Part shown: positions 27,294 through 36,226 of the stretch, one piece after another
Layout: each line of letters begins with the position of its first letter
Numbering within the stretch: position 1 is the first letter of the stretch
Source: Streptomyces milbemycinicus
GTDB lineage: Bacteria; Actinomycetota; Actinomycetes; Streptomycetales; Streptomycetaceae
Reading direction: 5' to 3'
Length of the DNA: 60,841 bases
NCBI RefSeq assembly: GCF_002154605.1
Contig: NZ_MUNE01000184.1
Location: 1-60,841 of the forward strand
The notes under the pieces: generated by a model
What the model saw: only the letters and a program-made list of their open reading frames with translations
Told to the model about the DNA's origin: nothing
Databases searched by the model: none
Position numbers and translations under genes: made by a program

Positions 27294-28211
27294 ATGCCTT
27301 CGACCCGACCGACCAGGGAGGGCACCGCCGCCCGGGGCCGCCGCAGGCTCTGGGCCCGGCGGTGGGCCGGCTGGCTGTTCGCCCTCCCCGCCCTCGCCTT
27401 CTACGGCATCTTCAACTTCTACCCGGTGCTGCTGTCGATCCAGTACTCCTTCTACGACTGGGACGGCATCGGCGCCTCCACCTGGGTGGGCCTGAAGAAC
27501 TACACGGAGGTCTTCACCGACTCCGAGCAGTTCTCCTCCCTTCTCCACGCCTTCTACCTGATCCTCTTCTTCACCGTCCTGCCGGTGACCCTCGCCCTGA
27601 TCACCGCCTCCGTACTGCGGCAGCTGCAGGGCCGTTTCACCGGAGCTCTGGCCCGCACGCTCCTCTTCCTGCCACAGATCATCCCCGGCGCCGCCGCGGG
27701 CGTGGCCTGGACGTGGATGTACTCGGCGAACGGCGTGGTCAACCAGACCCTGCGCGCCGTCGGCCTGGGCAGCCTCGCCCGCGCCTGGCTCGCCGACTTC
27801 GACTGGGCCCTGACCGCCGTCGGCTTCATCGGCACCTGGCTGTCCACAGGGCTGTGCACGATGCTGCTGCTGGCCGGCATCGGAAAGATCGACAACAGCC
27901 TGTACGAGGCGGCCCGTATCGACGGGGCCGGGCCCATCCGCCAGTTCCTGGCCGTCACCCTGCCGGGGCTCCGCAACGAGATCGGCGTCTGCGTCACCAT
28001 CACGATCATCGCCGCCCTCGCCAGCTTCGACGTCGTCTACCTCGCCACCCAGGGCGGACCCGGCACCCAGACCATGGTCCCCGGCGTCGCCGTCTACAAC
28101 CTGGCCTTCAGCGACAGCCGCCTCGGCGCGGCCTCCGCGCTCGCCGTCGTCCTCGCCCTGATCGTCATCGCGGTCGTCGCCCCGCTCCAGCGCCTGTTCC
28201 GGGAGAAGTGA
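27294..28211 (+). CDS. Sugar ABC transporter permease (MalF type)
   Basis: The 305-residue membrane protein has six predicted membrane segments, starting at WAGWLFALPALAFYGIFNFY. The EAA loop that contacts the ATPase is visible as YEAARIDGAGPIRQFLAVTL near residue 205-224. It begins three bases after the stop of the binding-protein gene and ends two bases before the next permease, so the genes are tightly coupled. It forms a heterodimeric channel with the following permease. Confidence 0.85.
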   Translation: MPSTRPTREGTAARGRRRLWARRWAGWLFALPALAFYGIFNFYPVLLSIQYSFYDWDGIGASTWVGLKNYTEVFTDSEQFSSLLHAFYLILFFTVLPVTLALITASVLRQLQGRFTGALARTLLFLPQIIPGAAAGVAWTWMYSANGVVNQTLRAVGLGSLARAWLADFDWALTAVGFIGTWLSTGLCTMLLLAGIGKIDNSLYEAARIDGAGPIRQFLAVTLPGLRNEIGVCVTITIIAALASFDVVYLATQGGPGTQTMVPGVAVYNLAFSDSRLGAASALAVVLALIVIAVVAPLQRLFREK

Positions 28212-28213
28212 CC

Positions 28214-29056
28214 ATGCCCGAACGAACGCAGACCGTACGGACACTGCGCCGCCGCGCTCCCGGGCTGGTCCTGATCGCCGCCGCCGGGCTCTACTCGGTC
28301 GTCCCGCTGCTGAGCATGGTCAGCGCGGCCCTCGCCCCGCAGGGAACCTTCCCCTCCGGCCTGAGCTGGCCATCCGACCCGCACTGGCACAACTTCGTCG
28401 ACGCCTGGAGCATCGCCAACATCACGACCCTGCTGAAGTCCAGCACGCTCATCGTGCTCGGCGTGGTCCCGGTGGCGGTCCTGATCGCCACGATGGCCGC
28501 GTACGCGATCGCCGTACTGGAGATCCCGCTGGGCCGCGTCTTCTACACGATCCTCGTCCTGACCCTCACCCTCCCGTACGAGATCGTGATCGTCCCGCTC
28601 TACGAACAGACCAAGGCCATGGGCCTGCTGGGCACCCAATGGGCGCTGATCCTCCCGCTCATCGGGATGAACATGCCGTTCGCCGTGTTCTGGATGCGAG
28701 CCCATTTCATCGGCGTACCGAAGGAGTTGTCCGAGGCGGCGGGCATCGACGGCGCGGGCCCCTGGCGCGCCCTGTTCCACATCCACCTGCCGCTGGCCCG
28801 CCCGGCGATCGCCTCCCTGGCCCTGCTGATGTTCCTGTCCACCTGGAACCAGTTCCTGCTGGCCCTGGTGCTCATCGACGACCCCGACAAGCGAACGATG
28901 GCGGGTGCGTTGCAGGCGTTCACCACGAAATACAGCACCGACCAGGTCCTGCTGAACGCCGGCGCCCTCCTCATCATGGCCCCAACGATCCTCGTGTTCC
29001 TGTTCCTGCAACGCCACTTCGTCAAGGCGCTGCTCCAGGGCTCGGTCAAGGGCTGA
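28214..29056 (+). CDS. Sugar ABC transporter permease (MalG type)
   Basis: The 280-residue protein has six membrane segments (LVLIAAAGLYSVVPLLSMV first) and an EAA loop, SEAAGIDGAGPWRALFHIHL, at about 174-193. It is the second channel subunit. The GTG/ATG region is tightly packed: the ATG at 28214 follows the previous stop by two bases. The glucosidase gene starts 43 bp downstream, so the four genes probably form one transcript. Confidence 0.85.
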   Translation: MPERTQTVRTLRRRAPGLVLIAAAGLYSVVPLLSMVSAALAPQGTFPSGLSWPSDPHWHNFVDAWSIANITTLLKSSTLIVLGVVPVAVLIATMAAYAIAVLEIPLGRVFYTILVLTLTLPYEIVIVPLYEQTKAMGLLGTQWALILPLIGMNMPFAVFWMRAHFIGVPKELSEAAGIDGAGPWRALFHIHLPLARPAIASLALLMFLSTWNQFLLALVLIDDPDKRTMAGALQAFTTKYSTDQVLLNAGALLIMAPTILVFLFLQRHFVKALLQGSVKG

Positions 29057-29099
29057 CCACCACCCCCACCGTTCTTCCAGACAGTCAGGATCGAGCACC

Positions 29100-30752
29100 A
29101 TGAGCAACCCGGCCCCCACCTCGCTGCCCGTCGACGACTCCTGGTGGCGCTCCGCCGTCATCTACCAGGTCTACATACGCAGCTTCGCCGACGGCGACGG
29201 CGACGGAACCGGCGACATCGCCGGCCTCCGCTCCCGCCTCCCGTACCTGGCCCACCTCGGCGTCGACGCGATCTGGATCAACCCCTGGTACCCGTCCCCG
29301 CTGACCGACGGCGGCTACGACGTCTCCGACTACCGGGACATCCACTCCACATACGGCACCCTCGACGAGGCCAAGCAGCTGATCACCGAGGCCCACGAGC
29401 TCGGCCTGCGCGTGATCCTGGACATCGTCCCCAACCACACCTCCGACCAGCACGCCTGGTTCCAGCAGGCGCTGGCCGCCGGCCCCGGCTCCCCGGAGCG
29501 GGACCGCTTCGTCTTCCGCAACGGCAAGGGCGAGGACGGAAGCGAGCCCCCCAACGACTGGCACGCGGCCTTCGGCGGCCGTACCTGGACCCGTACCGAC
29601 GACGGCCAGTGGTACCTCCACCTCTTCGCGCCCGAACAGCCCGACCTGAACTGGGACAACCCCGAGGTCCGGGCCGAGTTCGAGTCGATCCTGCGCTTCT
29701 GGTTCGACCTCGGCGTCGACGGCTTCCGCATCGACGTGGCCCACGGCATGGTCAAGGACCCGGCGCTGCCCGACCTGGGCCTGACCGAGTTCTCGGTCCT
29801 GACGGGGGAGGGCCAGCAGGACCACCCGCACTGGGACCGCGACGGCCTCCACGACATCTTCCGCAGCTGGCGGGCCATCGCCGACAGCTACCCCAACCCG
29901 CGCGTCTTCGTCGCCGAGGCCCACGTCCGCCCCGGCCGCATGCCCGACTACCTGCGCCCCGACGAACTCCACACCGCCTTCAACTTCGACTTCCTCAAGT
30001 GCCCCCTGGAAGCAGGCAAGCTGCGCGAGGTCATCGACCGCAGCATCACCAGCCTCGCCACCGTCGGCGCCCCCGCCACCTGGGTGCTGTCCAACCACGA
30101 CGAGACCCGCCACGTCACCCGTTACGGCCGCGCCGACACCGGCGTACAGGCCCTGTTCCGCAACCAGCCCATCCCCACCGACCTCGCCCTCGGCACCCGC
30201 CGCGCCCGAGCGGCGGCCCTGCTGATGCTGGCCCTGCCGGGAGGCGCCTACATCTACCAGGGCGAGGAACTGGGTCTCTACGAGGTCGAGGACATCCCGG
30301 AAGAGCTTCTCCAGGACCCCACCTGGGAACGCTCCGGCCACACCGTCCGAGGCCGCGACGGCTGCCGAGTCCCCCTCCCCTGGACCGGCGACACCCCGCC
30401 CTTCGGCTTCAGCACGACCGGAGCCACCCCCTGGCTCCCCCAGCCGGAGGACTGGAAGACGTACACCGCAGAGGCCAACCAGGCCGACCCCACCTCCATG
30501 CTCCAGCTCTACCGCTCCGCCCTGAGCCTGCGCCGCACCCACCCCGGCCTGCGGGGTGAGGACTTCTGCTGGCTGGACAGCCCGGCCGGCACGCTCCTCT
30601 TCGAACGCGGCAACGGCGTCCTGTGCGCGGTCAACCTCTCCGACCAGCCCATCCCACTCCCCGCCGGCTCCAGCCCCCTCCTCGTCTCGGGCCCGCTGAG
30701 CGAGGACGGCCTGCTGCCGCCTGACACCACGGTCCTGCTGTACCGGGACTGA
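29100..30752 (+). CDS. GH13 alpha-glucosidase
   Basis: The 550-residue cytosolic enzyme is a glycoside hydrolase family 13 (alpha)8-barrel protein. The conserved regions are all present: DIVPNHTSD (region I), [10 protein letters not shown] with the nucleophile Asp (region II), VFVAEAHV with the acid/base Glu (region III), and LSNHDETRH with the third Asp (region IV). An N-terminal [19 protein letters not shown] segment is typical of oligo-1,6- and alpha-1,4-glucosidases. No signal peptide is present, so it hydrolyses sugars after import. Position at the end of the ABC operon under LacI control supports a role in maltose-, trehalulose- or isomaltose-type sugar use; the exact bond is not predictable. 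Confidence 0.9.
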   Translation: MSNPAPTSLPVDDSWWRSAVIYQVYIRSFADGDGDGTGDIAGLRSRLPYLAHLGVDAIWINPWYPSPLTDGGYDVSDYRDIHSTYGTLDEAKQLITEAHELGLRVILDIVPNHTSDQHAWFQQALAAGPGSPERDRFVFRNGKGEDGSEPPNDWHAAFGGRTWTRTDDGQWYLHLFAPEQPDLNWDNPEVRAEFESILRFWFDLGVDGFRIDVAHGMVKDPALPDLGLTEFSVLTGEGQQDHPHWDRDGLHDIFRSWRAIADSYPNPRVFVAEAHVRPGRMPDYLRPDELHTAFNFDFLKCPLEAGKLREVIDRSITSLATVGAPATWVLSNHDETRHVTRYGRADTGVQALFRNQPIPTDLALGTRRARAAALLMLALPGGAYIYQGEELGLYEVEDIPEELLQDPTWERSGHTVRGRDGCRVPLPWTGDTPPFGFSTTGATPWLPQPEDWKTYTAEANQADPTSMLQLYRSALSLRRTHPGLRGEDFCWLDSPAGTLLFERGNGVLCAVNLSDQPIPLPAGSSPLLVSGPLSEDGLLPPDTTVLLYRD

Positions 30753-30763
30753 CACGCGCCGAC

Positions 30764-32016
30764 TGCCCTTGCCGGAATTCTCATCCGCCCTGGTGGGGAC
30801 CGCTTCTTCGGGTTCCCGAAATCTTGGCCGCGGTCGCTCGGTCCGACGCTCTGGCGCAGCTGCTGTCAGCGCGTCATGATGATCGATCGTGCTGCTGCGA
30901 CTGGCTTACCTGGGTGTGTCGAACGCGTTCGCGATGCTTCGCCTGCTGCCGATGACCGACCGGGACAAGGACGCGGAGATCCTCGCCCTGCGCCACCAGA
31001 TCACCGTGCTGGAACGCCAACTCGGCAAGGACAAGGTCCGGTTCACGCCCAGCGATCGGGCGTACCTGGCAGCGCTGCTGCACCGGATGCCCCTGCACGT
31101 CCTGCGACGGTTACGGCTGCTCGTACGCCCCGACACGGTGCTGCGTTGGCACCGCAGCCTCGTCGCGCGCCGCCATGCCGCCGCCTGCAGGCCCAAGCGC
31201 CCGGGACGGCCGCGCACGGTGCGCTCGATCCGCGTCCTGGTGCTGCGGCTGGCGAAGGAGAACCCGAGCTGGGGGTACAGGCGTCTGCACGGCGAGCTGC
31301 TTGTGCTGGGGGTGAAGGTGGGCGCGTCCACTGTCTGGGAGATCTTGAAGGAGGCCGGCATCGCCCCAGCACCCGAGCGGACCTCCAGTACCTGGGCCAC
31401 CTTCCTTCGCGCACAGGCTGATGCCCTGCTGGCCTGTGACTTCATGGAAACAGTCACGCTGTCGGGCGTACGGATGTACGTGCTCGTGGTGATCGAACAC
31501 GGCAGTCGCCGGATCCGCGTTCTGGGCGCCACCGCGCATCCGAGCGCATCCTGGGTAGCGCAAGCCGCGAAAAACCTCGTCATGGACCTCGAAGACCTCG
31601 GCCGCCGCGCACGGTTCATGATCCGGGACCGGGACGGGAAGTTCCCCGCCCTCTTCGATGCCGTCCTCAAGGACGCGGGGATCGACGTCGTCCTCAGCGG
31701 CATCCAGATGCCACGAATGAACTCGATCACGGAGCGCTGGATACAGACCTGTCGCCGCGAGCTCCTGGACCGGACATTGATCTGGAACCAGCGACACCTC
31801 CTCCACACCCTGCGCGAGTTCGAGCAGTTCTACAACGGACACCGACCACACCAAGGCATCGCGAACGCCAGGCCACTGCACCCATTGCCCCCGCCGATCG
31901 ACAATCCCGACGCGTTAGCCCGCCTCGAGATACGCCGACACGATCGCCTCGGCGGCATCCTCCACGAATACCGACATGCAGCGTGACCTGCACGGATGAG
32001 ATTTCCGGCAAGGGCA
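30764..32016 (+). mobile_element. Complete 1253-bp IS with 24-bp terminal repeats
   Basis: TGCCCTTGCCGGAA (30764-30777) plus ten further bases pairs with the inverse of 31993-32016, 23 of 24 matching. The transposase gene inside is intact. It inserted 12 bp after the glucosidase stop and directly at the N-terminus of an IS630 transposase. Truncated left ends of the same IS type occur near 23331 and 23693. Confidence 0.85.
30889..31986 (+). CDS. Integrase-core (DDE) transposase
   Basis: The 365-residue protein starts at GTG 30889 (LLRLAYLGVSNAFAMLRLLP). The DDE residues are in LLACDFMETVT (Asp), MIRDRDGKF (Asp) and NSITERWIQTC (Glu). The helix-turn-helix segment RVRFTPSDRAYLAALL-type is present. 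The gene is full length and likely active; the fragments at 23451 and 23812 derive from relatives. Confidence 0.85.
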   Translation: MLLRLAYLGVSNAFAMLRLLPMTDRDKDAEILALRHQITVLERQLGKDKVRFTPSDRAYLAALLHRMPLHVLRRLRLLVRPDTVLRWHRSLVARRHAAACRPKRPGRPRTVRSIRVLVLRLAKENPSWGYRRLHGELLVLGVKVGASTVWEILKEAGIAPAPERTSSTWATFLRAQADALLACDFMETVTLSGVRMYVLVVIEHGSRRIRVLGATAHPSASWVAQAAKNLVMDLEDLGRRARFMIRDRDGKFPALFDAVLKDAGIDVVLSGIQMPRMNSITERWIQTCRRELLDRTLIWNQRHLLHTLREFEQFYNGHRPHQGIANARPLHPLPPPIDNPDALARLEIRRHDRLGGILHEYRHAA

Positions 32017-33175
32017 CTGTTGTCACCGCGCGCCTGATAGTCCTGACCGCCGCCGAGCGGCACCGGTTGAAGAAGGCCGCCTACGGTCACAGGACCGAGC
32101 ACAGGGCCCGGGTGCGGGCGTGGATCGTTCTCCTGGCGGCGCGGGGCAGGTCCAATGCGCGTATCGCCGTCGAGGTGGGAGTGCACGTGGACACCGTGCG
32201 CACATGGCGGGGCCGGTTCGCCGCCCTGGGTCTTTCCGGGCTCTCTGACCGCAAGCGCCCAGGACGGCCCCCAGTCTTTACGCCCATCCAGGTCGCGCAG
32301 ATCAAGGCGCTGGCCTGTCAGCTTCCCGCCGAGACCGGCACCCCGCTGTCGCGCTGGTCGTGCCCGGAGCTGGCCCGCGAGGCCATGTCGCGGGGCATCA
32401 CCGCGTTCGTGTCGACCTCCACCGTGCGTCGCTGGATCGACCAGGACGCGATCAAGCCCTGGCAGTACCGTTCCTGGATCTTCATCACCGCCCCCGACTT
32501 CCACCCCAAGGCGGCCTGCGTCCTGGACTTGTACGCCCACACCTGGGACCGCGAGCCGCTCGGCGCGGACGAGTACGTGATCAGCGCGGACGAGAAGACC
32601 TCCATCCAGGCCCGCTGCCGCTGCCACCCCACGCTCGCCCCCGGCCAGGCCCGGGCGATGCGCGTCAACCACACCTACGGACGCGGCGGCGCGCTGGCCT
32701 ACCTGGCCGCCTACGACGTCCACGCCGCCAAGGTGTTCGGCCGCACCGAACCGCGCACTGGCATCGACCCGTTCATGAACCTGGTCACCCAGGTCATGAC
32801 CCAAGAGCCGTACGCCAGCGCGAAGCGGGTGTTCTGGGTCGTGGACAACGGCTCCTCCCACCGCGGCAAGAAGGCCGCCGACCGGCTAGCCGCCGCTTTC
32901 CCGAACGCGGTGCTGGTGCACACCCCGGTGCATGCCTCCTGGTTGAACCAGGTGGAGATCTTCTTCTCCGTCGTGCAGCGCAAGGTCGTCTCGCCGAACG
33001 ACTTCACCTCGCCCAGATCGGGGACCGGCTCCGAGCCTTCGAAGACCGCTACAACGCCACGGCACAGCCGTTCCAGTGGAAGTTCACCACCTCCGACCTG
33101 GACGATCTGCTGGCCAGACTCGACCGGCACACCGCCGATCACCAGGAAGAATCCTCCGCCAGCCTGGCAGCATGA
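32017..33175 (+). pseudogene. IS630-family transposase, 5' end cut and C-terminus frameshifted
   Basis: The frame carries the N-terminal helix-turn-helix pair (GRSNARIAVEVGVHVDTVRT; GLSDRKRPGRPP) and the IS630/mariner DDE domain: YVISADEKTSIQ, VFWVVDNGSSHRGKKA and WLNQVEIFFSVVQRK. Near 33008 the frame shifts, and the usual end (QIGDRLRAFEDRYNATAQPF to SSASLAA) is read in another frame. The original start was removed by the IS at 30764-32016; a GTG at 31983 inside that IS fuses to it by chance. All three catalytic residues precede the frameshift. Confidence 0.8.
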
Positions 33176-33333
33176 TCAACCCCCGAAGGACTTCCGGAGC
33201 CGACCACTAAGCCTCGATCCACCGGGTGACGGTTGGTCCAGTGTTTGGACATGAAAGTGGAGATGCACTCTGACCTGGGAGAATAGGAGTTCTCTAGGCT
33301 TCTACTCGACCAGTTCGGAGGTACATCTCCGGG
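33176..33333. other. IS630 right flank, no gene
   Basis: These 158 bp hold no gene. They presumably contain the right end of the IS630 element and the left end of a lost IS1380 element whose first codons follow. Confidence 0.35.
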
Positions 33334-33417
33334 ATGCATTCTTCCATGCCGCCACGTGCGATGTCCGCAGGTTTCGATGAGCCGAATCTGATCGCGGACG
33401 CTGGGCTGGTGTCCTGC
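33334..33417 (+). pseudogene. N-terminal scrap of an IS1380-family transposase
   Basis: The translation SAGFDEPNLIADAGLVSCLA matches the conserved start of IS1380 transposases (FDEPNLVxxAGLVPxxxLA). It diverges after about 28 residues at the border of the hydrolase gene. Confidence 0.5.
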
Positions 33418-33480
33418 CTGGCACGGCGGGGCCCCGAGCGCCGCTGGCGGCGCGCTCGAGGCCCTTGGTCGAGGACTCGT

Positions 33481-34428
33481 TCAGCTGGTGGGGTAGAAGG
33501 CGTTGATCTCGGCCAGGACGCGGGCGGGTGCTTCGTGGACGAGGAAGTGTCCGGCGCCGGGGACGTCGCTAGCGGTGGCGTGGGGCGCGCAGTCCTGGAG
33601 GGACGGCAGCATGAACTGGGCGAGGCCGGCCTGGGTGAGCAGGCGGACCGGGATGGTCAGCGGGGTTTCCTGCAGGGCAGCGTTCTCGGCCTCGTCCTGG
33701 GCCCAGACCCGGTAGAGCTCGAAGCCAGCGTGCAGGACCTGGGGGCGGGAGTACACCCGGACATACTCGGCGAACTCGCTGTCGGAGACGGGCTCGCCGA
33801 CGCCGGACTTCATCGACTGGAAAAGGTGGTTGAGGAAGGTCTCGACCCGGCCGGTGACCAGGTCTTCCGCGAGCGGGTTCTGCTGGTTGAAGGAGAAGTG
33901 GAACGACAGCGGTGTCAAGTCGGCGCCCTTGGCGTTCTTGCCGACCAGCATGTAGTCCATGAGGAATAGTCCCGCGACCTGCTCGCGGTACTTGGCGGCC
34001 AGCGGGTAGGCGACACCGACGCCGAAGTCGTGGGCGACGACATGCACGTTCTCGCGGTAACCGAGGTGGTCCAGCAGCCGGTGGACGTAGTCGGCCAGGA
34101 CCGTCCTGGCCATGGAGCGTAGGTTGCCGGTCGAGTCGCCCATGCCCGGCAGGTCGATGGCGATGACGGTGCGGCCGGGCAGCAGCGAGTGCATGATCTC
34201 GCGGTACACATACCAGCTGTGCGGCCAGCCGTGCAGCAGCACCATGACCTGCGGTCCGTCGCCGCCGATCACGTAGTGCATCTGTACGTCGTCGATGGTC
34301 GTGAAGCAGTGCCGGAAGTCCTTGTTGAACTCGGCGTCACCCTTGGTCGCCGTGTCGTAGCCGGGGCTGAGCGGCTCCTCCGACTCGACGGTAGCGGCGG
34401 TCGTGGGTACTCCGGTGGAAGCATTCAT
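33481..34428 (-). CDS. Epoxide-hydrolase-like alpha/beta-hydrolase
   Basis: The 315-residue enzyme starts at MNASTGVPTTAATVESEEPL (34428); an upstream in-frame start at 34500 adds unlikely sequence. HGWPHSWYVYREIM is the oxyanion-hole motif of epoxide hydrolases and dehalogenases. The nucleophile elbow reads VAHDFGVGVAY with Asp as nucleophile, and GAGHFLVHEAP supplies the His. This Asp-His arrangement hydrolyses epoxides or carbon-halogen bonds in the cytosol. It is on the same strand as, and downstream of, the limonene-epoxide-hydrolase-like gene at 34973, 544 bp away. Confidence 0.8.
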   Translation of the reverse strand: MNASTGVPTTAATVESEEPLSPGYDTATKGDAEFNKDFRHCFTTIDDVQMHYVIGGDGPQVMVLLHGWPHSWYVYREIMHSLLPGRTVIAIDLPGMGDSTGNLRSMARTVLADYVHRLLDHLGYRENVHVVAHDFGVGVAYPLAAKYREQVAGLFLMDYMLVGKNAKGADLTPLSFHFSFNQQNPLAEDLVTGRVETFLNHLFQSMKSGVGEPVSDSEFAEYVRVYSRPQVLHAGFELYRVWAQDEAENAALQETPLTIPVRLLTQAGLAQFMLPSLQDCAPHATASDVPGAGHFLVHEAPARVLAEINAFYPTS

Positions 34429-34972
34429 GGTGGTGGAAGGTCCTTCGTCGAGGGTGTGAATCGAGTGCTGTGGTGCGACAGGACCGACGGCGTGCGCCAT
34501 TGCCGGTCCTGAGACGTAGGGGCCCCGATGCTGGGGGCGGAAACTGCCGCTTCTCGCGGTAAGGAAACTCTTTACGGGCTGGTGGTGACAGGCAGGGCCA
34601 CGTGGTCGGCCTCGCCCTGAAGAGCGATTCGCTGTCTCCGGTCAACGAGGCCGTCGATGAGCCGATCCCACTGCCACCGGGAGGGAGATCATGAGAAAGG
34701 GGAAACGACACCTCGTCCGACAGTGCCGGCCGTCCGAGAGTCGGCCCCGCTCCAGACGACGGCTTGATGAGCGGCCAGGGCCGTTGCAGGCCGAACAGGG
34801 CGCGAGTGGCGGCGTGGAATCGGGGGCCAGGAACACGGCGGCGATGTTGGCGGGGAGGGTTGCATCCGCGCCGGTGGCAGCGAAGGTCAGAGCGTGGGAG
34901 GAACGGCGGGCCACGAGGTCGTCGTGGCCGGGGGCGTGCGCTACGCGGATCTGTTCCGGTGCGCGACCCGTC
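34429..34972. other. Gap between two epoxide-hydrolase-type genes
   Basis: No gene is confidently seen in these 544 bp. On the plus strand a short frame ending at 34694 (KSDSLSPVNEAVDEPIPLPP then a stop) has gene-like codon use and might be the tail of a deleted gene. The rest has no recognisable content. Confidence 0.35.
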
Positions 34973-35350
34973 CTACAGACCCAGGGCCCGGTTGACCTCG
35001 GCCATGTCGAAGTAGTCACGCCAGCCGGTGATGAGGCCATCGCTGACTTCGAAGACGCCCATGACCCGGACGGGGGTCGCCCGTCCGCCGGAGTGCAGTG
35101 TGTCGGTGCGCTCGTTCATGACCACACCGCCCGACGCGACCTGGCGGTGAATCTCCCAATGGATGCCGCCGAGTTGGCCCAGGAAGTCCACGAGGCTGTC
35201 GCGGAGGGCGTCCCGGCCTACGACGGGTTCCAGGGGAATGTTGTGACAGACGGCGTCTTCGGCGAAGTACTTGCTGATCTGGTCGGGGTCGGGTTCAGGG
35301 ACGTTCCAACTCTCGACCATCGCACGGACGACCTCGTCAGGACAGGACAT
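34973..35350 (-). CDS. Limonene-1,2-epoxide hydrolase family protein (SnoaL/NTF2 fold)
   Basis: The 125-residue protein matches the LEH family: NERTDTLHSGG, VRVMGVFEVSDGLITGW and RDYFDMAEV carry the Asn/Arg/Asp residues that activate water for direct epoxide opening. It is small, cytosolic and full length. It is divergently transcribed from a TetR regulator across a 178-bp gap with matched half-sites, so that regulator probably controls it. Together with the alpha/beta epoxide hydrolase downstream it may detoxify epoxides formed by monooxygenases. Confidence 0.75.
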   Translation of the reverse strand: MSCPDEVVRAMVESWNVPEPDPDQISKYFAEDAVCHNIPLEPVVGRDALRDSLVDFLGQLGGIHWEIHRQVASGGVVMNERTDTLHSGGRATPVRVMGVFEVSDGLITGWRDYFDMAEVNRALGL

Positions 35351-35456
35351 GTGCTCGGCTCACTTTCCTGGTACCGCTGAGCGGACTCGACAGGGTGCGC
35401 GGAAGATGCGAACGCCTGGTCGTCCCCGAGGGACCCCATTCGCTCTGAGCTCCACA

Positions 35457-35506
35457 ATACAGAATTTTGGACTGCGTGCAAATATGTACGGCGTTTAGTT
35501 CTGTAT
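35457..35506. promoter_or_regulatory. Inverted half-sites in the LEH/TetR intergenic region
   Basis: ATACAGAA at 35457-35464 is the exact inverse of TTCTGTAT at 35499-35506. The flanking bases are also similar, so each may be part of a site for the adjacent TetR protein, one covering each divergent promoter. The 42-bp centre distance is four helical turns. Confidence 0.45.
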
Positions 35507-35528
35507 GCTCCCTCCGGGAGGATGAGCC

Positions 35529-36125
35529 ATGAGTCTGCGTGAACGTAAGAAACTGGCAGCCTGGCGCGCCATCCGGACAGCCGCGCTTCAGCTCTTCGAG
35601 GAGCGCGGGTTCGAGGCCGTCAGCGTCGAGGAGATCGCGGCCGCCGCGAACGTCTCCCGCAGCACCTTCTTCAACTACTTCGCCAGCAAGGAAGCCGTCG
35701 TCTTCGACCAGGACCCCGAACAACGGGACCACTGGCGAGCGATCATGGCGGCCCGTCCCGCCGACGAGCCCCTGTGGGACTCACTGGCGGCGATCCTTGT
35801 CGGCTTCAATGAGCTCCTCGGCGACCGCATCCCGCTGCAACGACGACTCAAGGACCGCTCCCCCGCCCTCGCCCAGTCGAGCTGGGACGTCGTCGGCGAA
35901 CAGTTCCTCACCGACGTGCGCGAGTGGACGGCATCACGCACCCCCGAAGGTGACACCATGATCGCGACCCTGCAGCTCAACATGTCCTTCGCAGCGCAAA
36001 CCACCGCATACCAGACCTGGGGTGCGGACGAGTCCTTCGACGACTACCTGCGACGACTGAAGCACTGCCTGCACCAGGCAGGCACCGGCGCAATGAGCCC
36101 CCCAGCCTCGACTTCCCCTTCCTGA
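35529..36125 (+). CDS. TetR-family transcriptional regulator
   Basis: The 198-residue protein has the TetR helix-turn-helix at about 10-55 (AIRTAALQLFEERGFEAVSV; VSRSTFFNYFASKEAVVF) and a variable ligand-binding C-terminal domain. ATG 35529 follows GGGAGGA by six bases. It is divergent from the LEH-like gene and probably represses it in response to an epoxide or a related compound. The FFNYF recognition helix resembles regulators of efflux and detoxification genes. Confidence 0.85.
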   Translation: MSLRERKKLAAWRAIRTAALQLFEERGFEAVSVEEIAAAANVSRSTFFNYFASKEAVVFDQDPEQRDHWRAIMAARPADEPLWDSLAAILVGFNELLGDRIPLQRRLKDRSPALAQSSWDVVGEQFLTDVREWTASRTPEGDTMIATLQLNMSFAAQTTAYQTWGADESFDDYLRRLKHCLHQAGTGAMSPPASTSPS

Positions 36126-36226
36126 CGGGGCAAGGCGGCGCCGGTTGAGCACTCGCTGATCACAGATGCCTATATAGCGACATAATGGACATATTGGCGC
36201 GGCTCCATCACCGGCGAGGAGCAGGA

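Noticed and set aside
29144..30559. Long Arg/Pro-rich frame inside the glucosidase gene
   Set aside because: It is a shifted frame of the GH13 gene, whose catalytic motifs are complete in the main frame.
29085..30755. 556-codon minus-strand frame opposite the glucosidase gene
   Set aside because: Gly/Val/Glu-rich antisense translation typical of high-GC DNA with no recognisable family.
32017..33175. IS630 frameshift as programmed frameshifting
   Set aside because: The shift follows all catalytic residues and coincides with apparent loss of bases, and the start is destroyed by another IS, so a simple mutation is likelier.
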